This document shows positions 8,131 to 16,185 of a stretch of 17,510 nucleotides of DNA, one piece after another. Below the pieces are notes generated by a model. It searched no databases. It worked only from the letters and a program-made list of their open reading frames with translations, and was not told the origin of the DNA. Origin of the DNA: an uncultured Bacilli bacterium (GTDB lineage: Bacteria > Bacillota_I > Bacilli_A > RF39 > UBA660); assembly GCA_947625715.1 (NCBI GenBank), contig CANQPR010000018.1:1-17510 (forward strand), read 5' to 3'. Both the position numbers and the translations under genes were made by a program. The stretch's first letter is position 1, and every line of letters starts with the position of its first letter.

Positions 8131-8870
8131 CTTTTACCTACCTTTTTCTTTTCAATTTTTCTTTTCATACTATTTGTTAGTTCTTGATTTTTAAATTTTG
8201 GGGAAGTTTCTAAATCTTGTAAAAGATTATAGATTGTTTGATTTTCTTTTTTATATAATTCCATGACTTTTAAAAAGCCTTTTTTATTTTCTTTTAACAC
8301 ACTTACCATTAATTGGTATGAGTTAGTGGGTTTAATGTATTTTATCCACATTGTTTTATTAGGTTTTAATATTTCTATTAATGAAGGATAAAAATTTATT
8401 AATTCTTCAAAAAATACTTCCTTTATAAATTTTATTTCTCCATTATTTTCTCTTCTTACTTTAGATATAGCAATATTATTACTTGCCGTTACAAAAGCTA
8501 AAGATTCTAATTTGCTTAAATCTTTAGTTAGCATTTGTAATTTATCACAAATATCTTTTTTGGCAAATTCTTTTTCTAAGTTTAAGAAGGCTTGCTCTAG
8601 ACTATTGGCTTTAGCTTCAATAACAATTTCTTTTTGAATTTCATTATGTTTAAAAACTTGTTTTTCAATATAAACATGATATAAGTTTTGTTGTTCATTA
8701 TATTTATAACATAAGCAGTTATCATCAGTGATATTAAAAAGGATAACGGGCGCAAGAGGAATATTGATGTTTATTCCCTCACTTATCATTGGTAAGTTTA
8801 AAGGGTTTGAAAAGCAATCATATTGAGTATAAAATTTATGTTTATTTTTAAAGATTTTCACAGTATTCAT
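8127..8870 (-). CDS. Unknown cytoplasmic protein (about 247 aa)
   Basis: Not recognised. It is a soluble-looking, lysine-rich protein with no signal peptide or membrane segment, a first half that reads as beta-rich and a helical second half ending in a strongly basic tail (MKRKIEKKKVGKR). Two in-frame ATGs exist, ending at 8876 and 8870. AAAGGA is only two to three bases from the first but about eight from the second, so I use 8870 (MNTVKIFKNK). It starts within 20 bases of the pcrA stop and overlaps the nucleotidyltransferase start by ATGA, so it is co-translated with its neighbours. A role linked to the nucleotidyltransferase is possible from the tight coupling, but unproven. Confidence 0.8.
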   Translation of the reverse strand: MNTVKIFKNKHKFYTQYDCFSNPLNLPMISEGININIPLAPVILFNITDDNCLCYKYNEQQNLYHVYIEKQVFKHNEIQKEIVIEAKANSLEQAFLNLEKEFAKKDICDKLQMLTKDLSKLESLAFVTASNNIAISKVRRENNGEIKFIKEVFFEELINFYPSLIEILKPNKTMWIKYIKPTNSYQLMVSVLKENKKGFLKVMELYKKENQTIYNLLQDLETSPKFKNQELTNSMKRKIEKKKVGKR

Positions 8871-8887
8871 TTTCATTATCCTTTCTT

Positions 8888-10969
8888 TTAAATTTTAGTT
8901 AAACTTTTATGATTTTTCATTAATTTTCGAATGCCAAAATTTTTGTTAAACGCTACAGTAACAAAGGATTTTTCAACTTTAATAACAACCCCTTTACCAT
9001 AGATGGTGTGCATAACAACATCACCATTTTGATAATCAATGTCAGTATCACTATATAAATCATCTTTGTTTATTTTTTCATTATCCATTTTTAGGTTTGT
9101 AGTTTCAATTAAGTTAGAATCAATTTCATCTAAGAAGCGACTAGGAAGATTTAAATTTTCATGACCATAGAGCATTCTTCTTTTGGCATTTAAAAGATAT
9201 AATCTTTTTTTGGCTCTGGTAATAGCAACATAACACAATCTTCTTTCTTCTTCAATACCATCTTGTTCAAATAAAGCATTTTGATGAGGAAATAGTCCTT
9301 CTTCCATACCAATTAAGAAAACGACTTCAAATTCTAAGCCTTTTGATGAATGCATGGTCATAAGAGTTATTTCATCATCATCTTCTTTATGTTCACTTAC
9401 ATCAGCAACTAAACTTATTTCTTCTAAAAAATCGGCTAAGTTAACAGACCCAGTTTGTTCTTCATAAGAAGCTGTTATACTTTTAAATTCCATTAAGTTA
9501 TCCAATCTTAATTCATCTTCTAGGGCTTTACTCATTTTTAATTCATCTAAGATTTGTGATTTGGTTAATATTTCATCAACTAATTGGGTTAAACTTAAGT
9601 TATCACTAGCGGTAATTAATTGGGTTATTAATTCTTTAAATTTTAATTCTTTACCACTATCGATAGCTTCAAACATACTAATATTTAAACTTTGAGCTTT
9701 TTGCTCTAGTTTATTAATGGTTGAGGTGCCAATGCCTCTTTTGGGAACATTGATAATTCTTCTTAGAGATATATCATCTTTAGGATTTAATATTAAACGA
9801 AGATAACATAATAAATCTTTTATTTCTTTTCGTTGATAAAAATAATAACTTCCAACAACTTTATAAGGAATATTGCTTTTTAAAAATTGTTCTTCTACAA
9901 CTCTTGCTTGAGCATTCGTACGATAAAAAACCGCAATGTCTTTTTTCTTAAAACCTTCTTCTAGTAATTTTTTTATTTCCTCAATTACTAATGTAACTTC
10001 ATGTTTTTCATCATGAGCTTTAAAATATTTAATTTTTATTCCCTCTCCACAATTACTCCGTAAATTTTTTTCTTTGCGCTCTTTATTATTCTTTATTACC
10101 GAATTAGCAGCATCTAAAATTATTTTAGTACTACGATAATTATCTATAAGAGGTATAACAGTAGCATTTGGATAATCTTTTTCAAAGTTTAATATATTTT
10201 TATAATTAGCTCCTCTAAACATATATATAGATTGATCGGGGTCTCCAACAACAAAAATGTTTTTATACTTCTGCGCTAAAAGTTTGGTCATTTGATATTG
10301 GACTTCATTGGTGTCTTGATATTCATCAATTAAAATATATTGATATTTATCTTGGAAATGTTCTAAGACTTCTTTATTTTCTTTAAATAATTTAACAGGT
10401 AAAGTTAATAAGTCATCAAAATCAACAGAATTATTGAATTTTAATTTTTGATTATATTCTTTGTATACTTCATAGGCTATTTTTTCAACATCAGTATTAA
10501 AATATTTTTCAATTTCTGTAGTTGTTAAAACTTCATTTTTAATGAAGCTTATTCGATTTCTTATATAAGATGGGGATATTTCTTTAGTATCATAACCTTT
10601 TTCTTTTAATATTTTTTTAATTAAACTTAATACATCATCACTATCTAAAATAGTAAAATTACGATTTAATCCTAATTTTAAAGCATTTTCTCTAATAATT
10701 TTTAAACCAAAAGAATGAAAGGTTCCTAAGAAACATTCATTATGGGGTTTTAAAATTTCTAATCTTTCTCGCATTTCCTTTGCTGCTTTATTAGTAAAAG
10801 TAATTGCTAGTATTTGAAAGTCTTTAACACCTAGTTGTAATAAATTAGCAATTCTAGTTGTTAAAACTTTCGTTTTTCCAGATCCGGCTCCCGCTATGAC
10901 TAGACAAGGACCTTTTTCGTGTAATACGGCTTTTTTTTGTAATTCATTTAAATTGTCTAAATAATTCAT
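8888..10969 (-). CDS. pcrA: ATP-dependent DNA helicase PcrA (UvrD/Rep family)
   Basis: A superfamily 1A 3'-5' helicase acting in repair, replication restart and plasmid replication. From the chosen start (MNYLDNLNELQKKAV, 693 aa) the motifs follow in order: Q-motif LNELQKKAV, Walker A GAGSGKT (27-33), Walker B ILIDEYQDTNEVQ, motif III VGDPDQSIYMFRGA, motif IV DNYRS, motif V MTMHSSKGLEFEVVFL, motif VI YVAITRAKKRLY. The C-terminus carries the PcrA-type beta-barrel segment (GDVVMHTIYGKGVVIKV) known to contact RNA polymerase. The ATG ending at 10969 has GAGGT eight bases upstream; the open frame 23 codons further upstream runs through the promoter and is not coding. It begins the operon leading to ligA, a known Firmicute neighbourhood. 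Confidence 0.96.
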   Translation of the reverse strand: MNYLDNLNELQKKAVLHEKGPCLVIAGAGSGKTKVLTTRIANLLQLGVKDFQILAITFTNKAAKEMRERLEILKPHNECFLGTFHSFGLKIIRENALKLGLNRNFTILDSDDVLSLIKKILKEKGYDTKEISPSYIRNRISFIKNEVLTTTEIEKYFNTDVEKIAYEVYKEYNQKLKFNNSVDFDDLLTLPVKLFKENKEVLEHFQDKYQYILIDEYQDTNEVQYQMTKLLAQKYKNIFVVGDPDQSIYMFRGANYKNILNFEKDYPNATVIPLIDNYRSTKIILDAANSVIKNNKERKEKNLRSNCGEGIKIKYFKAHDEKHEVTLVIEEIKKLLEEGFKKKDIAVFYRTNAQARVVEEQFLKSNIPYKVVGSYYFYQRKEIKDLLCYLRLILNPKDDISLRRIINVPKRGIGTSTINKLEQKAQSLNISMFEAIDSGKELKFKELITQLITASDNLSLTQLVDEILTKSQILDELKMSKALEDELRLDNLMEFKSITASYEEQTGSVNLADFLEEISLVADVSEHKEDDDEITLMTMHSSKGLEFEVVFLIGMEEGLFPHQNALFEQDGIEEERRLCYVAITRAKKRLYLLNAKRRMLYGHENLNLPSRFLDEIDSNLIETTNLKMDNEKINKDDLYSDTDIDYQNGDVVMHTIYGKGVVIKVEKSFVTVAFNKNFGIRKLMKNHKSLTKI

Positions 10970-10987
10970 CTTCTTAACCTCAATATT

Positions 10988-11016
10988 ATTATAGCAAGTT
11001 TTAAGACTTAAACCAA
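10988..11016 (-). promoter_or_regulatory. Promoter of the pcrA-ligA operon
   Basis: On the minus strand TGC-TATAAT (extended -10; TATAAT at 10993-10988) with a weak -35 TTGGTT (11016-11011) at 17-base spacing. It lies immediately upstream of the pcrA ribosome site and downstream of the clpC stop. Confidence 0.7.
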
Positions 11017-11017
11017 G

Positions 11018-11043
11018 AAAAAAGAGACCTTTTTGCAAATCTC
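11018..11043 (-). terminator. Weak intrinsic terminator of the clpC-like gene
   Basis: On the minus strand GAGATT and GGTCTC pair over six positions (two G-T pairs) around an 8-nt loop, followed by TTTTTTC. The stem starts inside the clpC stop codon TGA. The stem is short, so termination may be partial. Confidence 0.45.
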
Positions 11044-13177
11044 AATTGATACTTAATTTTAGACATTTTTTATTATACTTATTAATAAGATTTTTTAAAT
11101 TTCGTAAGCCGTATTTTTCATAGTTTGCTTCTTGTAATAATTTTTCAATATCAATGTCTTTATTTTTTAAATTTAAAGAAATATATTGATAGGCAATTTC
11201 TTTAGTGATTGGTTCATAGTTAATAACTGCATCTATTCGGCCCATTAATTCTTTAGAAAGACAGTTATCTAGTTGGTTATTTAGGGCATTTGTAAAACCA
11301 ATTTTATTATTAACTAAAATGTTACTGGTTAAAAAAATACGTGTATGATTAAAATGAATTTTATTACCAAGGCTATCGGTTATAAACCCTTCATCTAGTA
11401 TTTGGAGTAAAAGTTGTAATACTTTATGGTGAGCTTTTTCTACTTCATCAAATAAAATAGTTTGATAGGGTTGTTCAATTAGTTTTCTAAAAACATAATC
11501 TTTTCCATAACCAACATAACCACTTGGCGCACCAATCAATTTATTAATACTTTCTTCTAGGTTATATTCACTCATATCAATTCTTAAAAGGGGGGTTTGA
11601 AGAGTATTACTAATAATTTTAACAGTCTTAGTTTTGCCAACTCCACTAGGTCCTGATAATAAAAAGGAAGTTGGTAAAAAATTATTTATGTTAATGGTAT
11701 CTAAGATTGTATTAAGAGCTTTTTCTTGGCCAATTATATTAGTTTTTAAATTTTTAGTTAATAATTCCTGCCATTTTTTAGGGCTGGTAGTTAAATTTAT
11801 ATTAGTTTTATTTTCAACAACTTCAATAATATCTTTTTTAGTCATTGTTAATTTAGGGTATTCAATATCTTTATTCTTGCGTAGTTTTTGTTCCTCTTTG
11901 GCAATTTTTAAAGCATTATTATAAGAACCATTTAATAGATAATTTTCTTTTTTCTTAATAACAGTTTCTAATTTTTGATGATGATTTTTTAAGGTATTAC
12001 TATATTTAATTTTAATATGAGCACAGACACTATCTAATAGATCAATTGTTTTATCAGGATTATTTTTAGTAAATATATATTGGTCAGCATAATTTTGTAA
12101 ATCAATTAAATTTTGATTTTTAATTTGGATATGATAATGGTTTTCATAATCTTTTTTAATGTTTTTTAAAATATTTAACATGGCTGTTGGTGATGGTTCT
12201 TCAATTAAGATATTTTCAAATCTTCTTTTAAGAGCTTTATCTTTAGATATATATTCATGATATTCTTCTATGGTTGTGGAACCAATTATTTTTAAATCTC
12301 CTCTTGCTAAGTAGGGTTTTAAAATGTCTGATGCACATATGGCTCCTTCAGCTCCTCCGGCATTAACCATGCTATGAATTTCATCAATGAAAATAATTAT
12401 TTTTTGATTGGCTATAACTTCTTTGATTAATTTTGTTAGTCTTTCTTCAAATTCACCCCTATATTTAGTACCGGCAACAAGACTACCCATTTCTAGTTCA
12501 TATATTTCCATGTTTTCTAGTTCTTTAGGTACTTCTTTATTGATAATTCTTCTTGCTAGTTCTTCTATAATTGCTGTTTTGCCAACTCCAGCTTTACCAA
12601 TTAATAAAGGATTATTTTTTTGCTTTCTTAGTAAAGTTTCAATAATACTTTCTATTTCTTTATCACGCCCAATTAAGGGAGTTAAATTTTGCGATTTTTC
12701 CGTTAAATTAATACCTATTTTGGTTATTTCTAAATGGGTTTTTCTTTTTTCTTTTGTAAGTTTACTTTTTAAAGTATGATATAGTTCATTTAAAGGTACA
12801 TTTAGGGAATCCATAATTCTTATCGCGACACCATCGCCTTCTTCTAACATAGCTAAAATAAAATGAATCGATAAAACTTTACCATTATTATTTTCACTTG
12901 CTTCTTCAACAGCTAATTCTAAAACCCTTTTTAACATAGGTGTATAAAGATTTAGTTTTTCAGCTTTGCTTGATTTACCAATTTTTTTGATTAATTCTTT
13001 TTCAAAGGTAGTAGCTGTTAAACCATATTTTTGACAAATTGATTCAACATTTTTATCATTTTTTAAAATTGCTAGTAATAGGTGTTCTGTTCCAACATAG
13101 GGATGTTTTAATTCGTATCTTATTTTTTCTGCTTCTTTTAATATATTTGCTACTTCATAACCAAAATTATGAAACAT
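11042..13177 (-). CDS. clpC: ClpC-like AAA+ unfoldase (divergent, short C-terminus)
   Basis: A Hsp100/Clp ATPase that unfolds proteins, in ClpC for delivery to ClpP. The 711 residues show an N-terminal Clp_N double repeat (about 1-140), a first AAA+ module with Walker A GKAGVGKT (194-201), pore loop KYRG and Walker B IIIFIDE (260-266), a short middle domain (about 380-440), and a second module with Walker A GPSGVGKT (509-516), pore GYVG and Walker B ILFDE. An IGF tripeptide (626-628) sits where ClpC/ClpA carry the ClpP-docking loop. ClpC proteins are usually near 810 residues; here the second-module C-terminus is reduced (GLRNL where GARPL is expected). No ctsR or mcsAB is adjacent and no CtsR box is seen. 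AGGAGG precedes the ATG. ClpE is a less likely alternative. Confidence 0.88.
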   Translation of the reverse strand: MFHNFGYEVANILKEAEKIRYELKHPYVGTEHLLLAILKNDKNVESICQKYGLTATTFEKELIKKIGKSSKAEKLNLYTPMLKRVLELAVEEASENNNGKVLSIHFILAMLEEGDGVAIRIMDSLNVPLNELYHTLKSKLTKEKRKTHLEITKIGINLTEKSQNLTPLIGRDKEIESIIETLLRKQKNNPLLIGKAGVGKTAIIEELARRIINKEVPKELENMEIYELEMGSLVAGTKYRGEFEERLTKLIKEVIANQKIIIFIDEIHSMVNAGGAEGAICASDILKPYLARGDLKIIGSTTIEEYHEYISKDKALKRRFENILIEEPSPTAMLNILKNIKKDYENHYHIQIKNQNLIDLQNYADQYIFTKNNPDKTIDLLDSVCAHIKIKYSNTLKNHHQKLETVIKKKENYLLNGSYNNALKIAKEEQKLRKNKDIEYPKLTMTKKDIIEVVENKTNINLTTSPKKWQELLTKNLKTNIIGQEKALNTILDTININNFLPTSFLLSGPSGVGKTKTVKIISNTLQTPLLRIDMSEYNLEESINKLIGAPSGYVGYGKDYVFRKLIEQPYQTILFDEVEKAHHKVLQLLLQILDEGFITDSLGNKIHFNHTRIFLTSNILVNNKIGFTNALNNQLDNCLSKELMGRIDAVINYEPITKEIAYQYISLNLKNKDIDIEKLLQEANYEKYGLRNLKNLINKYNKKCLKLSIN

Positions 13178-13181
13178 ATAA

Positions 13182-13233
13182 AAAATCCTCCTTGTTTATT
13201 CTATGTTATTAATGTGCAATTTATGAGGATTTT
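13182..13233 (-). promoter_or_regulatory. Long inverted repeat that covers the clpC ribosome site
   Basis: AAAATCCTC (13182-13190) and GAGGATTTT (13225-13233) are perfect 9-bp complements separated by 34 bases. In clpC mRNA the 3' arm includes GGAGG of the ribosome site, and a T run follows. The structure could hide the ribosome site, or act as terminator for the upstream surface gene, or both. Confidence 0.45.
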
Positions 13234-13235
13234 AT

Positions 13236-14729
13236 TCATTGTAGTTTAATTCGAAATGGATTATTTATGCTTCCATAATTTTCATCATCATCTTCTTCAA
13301 TTTTAACATTGGAATTTAAATAGACTACAGGTGTAATCATACCTCCACCACTTGCCTCTCCTTCTCTAACATATTGATAATTACTTATATTTTCCCTATA
13401 AAGGACACCATATCCATAATAATTATTCATTGGCGTCATAGTCCATTGTGTACTTCCAGCAAGCCAACTATATTGTACACAATAATTATTATTATAGGTT
13501 GACCAACTATTCATTGAATCCATACAATCTTTTCTAGTTTTGGAGTCACCTCCACTATTTGCAAAGCCTAAATCACTTGCATATGGTAAACCAACATATC
13601 CTGTCCAACTGGTTGTCCTTGGTACTTCATCGTTACAAAGAGCACTTGGAAAACTTTTAACATTTTTGCATTTTTCAAATATGCCACTTTGTTCATTTTT
13701 ATATACTGCCATAGCTGCGCCATCACTGGAGCCACCAATTTTCCACTTTATTTTACTTATTATAGACCTTGCATTTTCACTTAACCCCATACTTGACCAT
13801 ATTGGACAATCAGCTGCATAATTGGAATTATCTGAAATTCTATAACAAATTCCCCCATCTTCTCTACTATAGAAATTTTCATTTAGGACTTTTTGTATGT
13901 CAGCTTCACTCCACTCATTCACTCCATCACCATTATTTACACTACTTTCTGATGAATCCCAACTATATAACCCTATACTTTCTCTAACAATTTTGATATG
14001 ACTACTAATATTACCACTTTCATCTTCTATGTTATTCATAACACCTATGATTCTCCATCTAACTTTATCACCAGCTGAATGTATTTTGCTACAACCATAA
14101 TTGTGGTTTGTACATGCATTTCTATCGATAAATTCTTTATAAATATCAGTACTAGAATAATCCATGTTATAATATCCAGCATATATATCTGTAGTATAAG
14201 TATCACCAATATCAATATAATTATTAGGATTACTTCCTATAAATCTTAAATTACTCTCTTCTGTCTCATCATATATCATATTAGTTTTATTATTTTCTAC
14301 CCTTTTAGTTAAGTAACATGCCCCACTATCATCTCCTGCTGTATCGCATATTATTTCTGGATATTTTTTGAAATATAATGAACATGTTGTTTTGGTCTCA
14401 TCTAAATTTAATATTGTTGGAGCCCATTTTGTATCACTCCATTCTACACTTGCTCCTTTATCACATTCTCCCTTTACAAAAACATAACCATCTTTTTTCT
14501 TTGGCATATTAGTTAATGTTTGATTTTTATATGTATTATAAAAAGCGAATATTATATCTCCTTTTCCTTCATAGATGAAATTTCCTTCCATCACCTTAAA
14601 TGATTTTTGCACTTTAAAATTGGCAAATGTTCTGTCTAATATTATGCCACCTATTAAAAAGATGATAGCTACAATTACAAAAGCTAATTTTTTATTATTC
14701 TTTTTTTCTTTATATTGATTTAATTTCAT
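13236..14729 (-). CDS. Anchored surface protein of unknown function (497 aa), paralogue A
   Basis: Basic N-terminus (MKLNQYKEKK), one hydrophobic span at residues 15-36, then an exported body rich in Tyr, Asn, Ser, Gly and Cys. The body opens with a FANF...MEGNFIYEGKGD module shared with the left-edge gene. After a linker comes a large domain shared with the 387-aa neighbour: NLRFIG.NP.NY, WRIIGVMNNIEDE.GN, YSWDSS, WSEADIQKVLNEN, ENAR, TTSW.GYVGL, QWT.TP, VVYLNSNVKI and a closing YGSINNPFR. This resembles lectin-like extracellular domains found in many copies in gut Firmicutes, but I cannot assign a ligand. The ATG ending at 14729 is chosen to match the paralogues; an in-frame TTG four codons earlier exists. 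A G-tract promoter and a start-proximal palindrome lie upstream. Confidence 0.85.
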   Translation of the reverse strand: MKLNQYKEKKNNKKLAFVIVAIIFLIGGIILDRTFANFKVQKSFKVMEGNFIYEGKGDIIFAFYNTYKNQTLTNMPKKKDGYVFVKGECDKGASVEWSDTKWAPTILNLDETKTTCSLYFKKYPEIICDTAGDDSGACYLTKRVENNKTNMIYDETEESNLRFIGSNPNNYIDIGDTYTTDIYAGYYNMDYSSTDIYKEFIDRNACTNHNYGCSKIHSAGDKVRWRIIGVMNNIEDESGNISSHIKIVRESIGLYSWDSSESSVNNGDGVNEWSEADIQKVLNENFYSREDGGICYRISDNSNYAADCPIWSSMGLSENARSIISKIKWKIGGSSDGAAMAVYKNEQSGIFEKCKNVKSFPSALCNDEVPRTTSWTGYVGLPYASDLGFANSGGDSKTRKDCMDSMNSWSTYNNNYCVQYSWLAGSTQWTMTPMNNYYGYGVLYRENISNYQYVREGEASGGGMITPVVYLNSNVKIEEDDDENYGSINNPFRIKLQ

Positions 14730-14730
14730 A

Positions 14731-14760
14731 ATAAATATCAACTCTATTCTTGATATTTAT
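14731..14760 (-). repeat. 11-bp stem / 8-nt loop palindrome one base before the start codon (paralogue A)
   Basis: ATAAATATCAA (14731-14741) and TTGATATTTAT (14750-14760) are perfect complements around an 8-base loop that reads GAATAGAG on the coding strand and contains the only ribosome-site-like purines. One base separates it from ATG. The 387-aa gene has the same geometry with different bases. Confidence 0.85.
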
Positions 14761-14789
14761 TTTATAATAATACCCCCCTCCCGTATCAA
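14761..14789 (-). promoter_or_regulatory. Interrupted G-tract promoter, copy 2
   Basis: On the minus strand TTGATA (14789-14784), a 17-base spacer containing CGGGAGGGGGG, then TATAAA (14766-14761). The G run is broken by an A, so it should be stable, unlike the ten-G copies. TTAACA (14795-14790) with TATTAT (14772-14767), also 17 apart, is an alternative pairing. Confidence 0.6.
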
Positions 14790-14795
14790 TGTTAA

Positions 14796-14979
14796 GCTGC
14801 TGAAAAAGTCCAAAAATTTTAAAAAATGAAAAATTTGATTTTTTTAATTCCCACTTTGATGCTCAAAATAGCATGATTTTTAATAATTGCTCCCACTTTT
14901 GGCCCATATTTAATCAAAAATTGGGATTTGATTTTTTCATGATTTTAATTTTACACAAAATGTATACTTTTTCAGCAGC
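14796..14979. mobile_element. MITE-like non-coding element, 184 bp
   Basis: The ends GCTGCTGAAAAAGT (14796-14809) and ACTTTTTCAGCAGC (14966-14979) are perfect 14-bp terminal inverted repeats. The inside is AT-rich, has no open frame of note and contains short internal repeats (TCCCACTTT twice; AATCAAA/TTTGATT). It separates two similar flanks: on the minus strand AACATTGACGAGG before it and AACATTGATACGGG after it, the second being the -35 region of the paralogue A promoter. It is too short to encode a transposase and would need one in trans. It fills most of the gap between the two surface genes. Confidence 0.7.
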
Positions 14980-15020
14980 CTCGTCAATGTTGAAATTTAA
15001 TTTTTATTATTTTAAAGAAA

Positions 15021-16184
15021 TTAATCACTAACTAATCTAAATGGATTATTTATACTACCATAATCTTCGCTTGTATCTTCTTCAATTTTAATATTGGAAT
15101 TTAAATAGACAGTGGGACGTACGGCTGCAGAATGTGATGCATTAATATACAAAGCCCGAGGATCACCCGACGACGTACCAGTATCTACATAAATAACATA
15201 AGTAGCATTATCTTCCACATGGAATGGAGTTATCGTCCATTGTTGACCTAATTCATAAAATAACCAATTATTTTGATAGCAATCTGTATAATCTGAGGTG
15301 TGGTTACTGATTAAAGGATATGTTATACATGTTTCTCTATTTCGAATACTTCCGCCTGCTGTTGCATAACCATAATCACTGGGATACATTAAACCGACAT
15401 ACCCTATCCATGATGTGGTTCTTTCTACTTTATCATTGCAACTACTTCCACTACTACATATTTTAGTATTTTCGCTTTTTTCGCCTTTATAAAAATCTTT
15501 TGTTGTTCTTTGATTATATCCAAAAAAATTTATAGTTCCAGTATACCATTTTACTTTACTTACCACATTTCTTGCATTTTCAGCTAAACCAATATTTTCC
15601 CACTTTGGGCAGTCTTTTAAAGATTCTTTACTATCCCTATAACAAACACCTCCAGCTTCTTTTTTGTAATAATTTTCATTTAACACTTTTTGTATATCAG
15701 CTTCACTCCATTCATTTATTCCAGAACCACCGTTATAACTTTTTGAAGAATCCCAACTATAGTCACCTATACTGTCTCTTATAATTTTTAAGTAACTTTT
15801 AGTATTTCCATTTTCATCTTCTATATTATTCATGACTCCTATTATTCGCCAGGCCGGTCTTTTTTCACAATTATAATTATATGATGAAGAACTTGTGCAT
15901 TCTTCATATGAATCATAAACTCTGTAATATTCAGAACTTTCACTATAATATCCTCTATATGTATAATCATTATTAAAATCTAAATAATTGTAAGGATTTT
16001 TGCCTATAAATCTTAAATTATTATCTTCTGTTTCATCATAAACTAATTCTGTTGTTTTTTGTTTTTGTAAATTGAAAAAATACTCAGCAGATTGATTTTT
16101 TACAAAATATAAATCACATTTTGTCCCTGATTTAGTTAAATTAGATACTGATGCTTTTTTTTCTTTAAATTGTTCTAATTTCAT
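15021..16184 (-). CDS. Surface-family paralogue B lacking the membrane anchor (387 aa)
   Basis: Shares the large extracellular domain of paralogue A: NLRFIGKNPYNY, WRIIGVMNNIEDENGN, YSWDSS, WSEADIQKVLNEN, TTSWIGYVGL, QWTITP, TVYLNSNIKIEED and YGSINNPFR. The N-terminus is odd. The conserved basic start (MKLEQFKEKK) runs straight into SNLTKSGTKCDLYF, which corresponds to about residue 120 of paralogue A. The membrane span and the MEGNFIYE module are missing by a clean in-frame deletion, and no signal peptide is left, so as it stands the product would stay in the cytoplasm. It may be an inactive derivative or a sequence donor for recombination. GGAGG lies in the loop of a palindrome before the ATG; a ten-G promoter lies upstream. 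Part of its 3' region (15111-15180) is unusually GC-rich. Confidence 0.82.
   Translation of the reverse strand: MKLEQFKEKKASVSNLTKSGTKCDLYFVKNQSAEYFFNLQKQKTTELVYDETEDNNLRFIGKNPYNYLDFNNDYTYRGYYSESSEYYRVYDSYEECTSSSSYNYNCEKRPAWRIIGVMNNIEDENGNTKSYLKIIRDSIGDYSWDSSKSYNGGSGINEWSEADIQKVLNENYYKKEAGGVCYRDSKESLKDCPKWENIGLAENARNVVSKVKWYTGTINFFGYNQRTTKDFYKGEKSENTKICSSGSSCNDKVERTTSWIGYVGLMYPSDYGYATAGGSIRNRETCITYPLISNHTSDYTDCYQNNWLFYELGQQWTITPFHVEDNATYVIYVDTGTSSGDPRALYINASHSAAVRPTVYLNSNIKIEEDTSEDYGSINNPFRLVSD
15111..15180 (-). other. GC-rich variable segment inside paralogue B
   Basis: This 70-bp stretch is 53% G+C in a roughly 30% G+C setting and uses codons rare elsewhere here (ACG, TCG, CGG, CCC). It encodes the part just before the conserved VYLNSN. 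The same part of paralogue A is unrelated in DNA and protein, although the following 15 bases (GGAATTTAAATAGAC on the plus strand) are identical. It looks replaced or hypervariable. Confidence 0.6.
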
Positions 16185-16185
16185 T

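Noticed and set aside
10970..11038. A 23-residue N-terminal extension of pcrA
   Set aside because: It overlaps the extended -10 promoter; GAGGT and the family alignment favour the ATG ending at 10969.
13236..13440. A DGR variable region at the 3' end of paralogue A
   Set aside because: The DNA is A-rich and the codons are not concentrated in NNY form, so variation there is better described as unexplained.
13540..13987. Plus-strand open frames opposite the surface genes and opposite lysS, ligA and clpC
   Set aside because: They are antisense to well-supported genes, lack ribosome sites and show no recognisable protein features.
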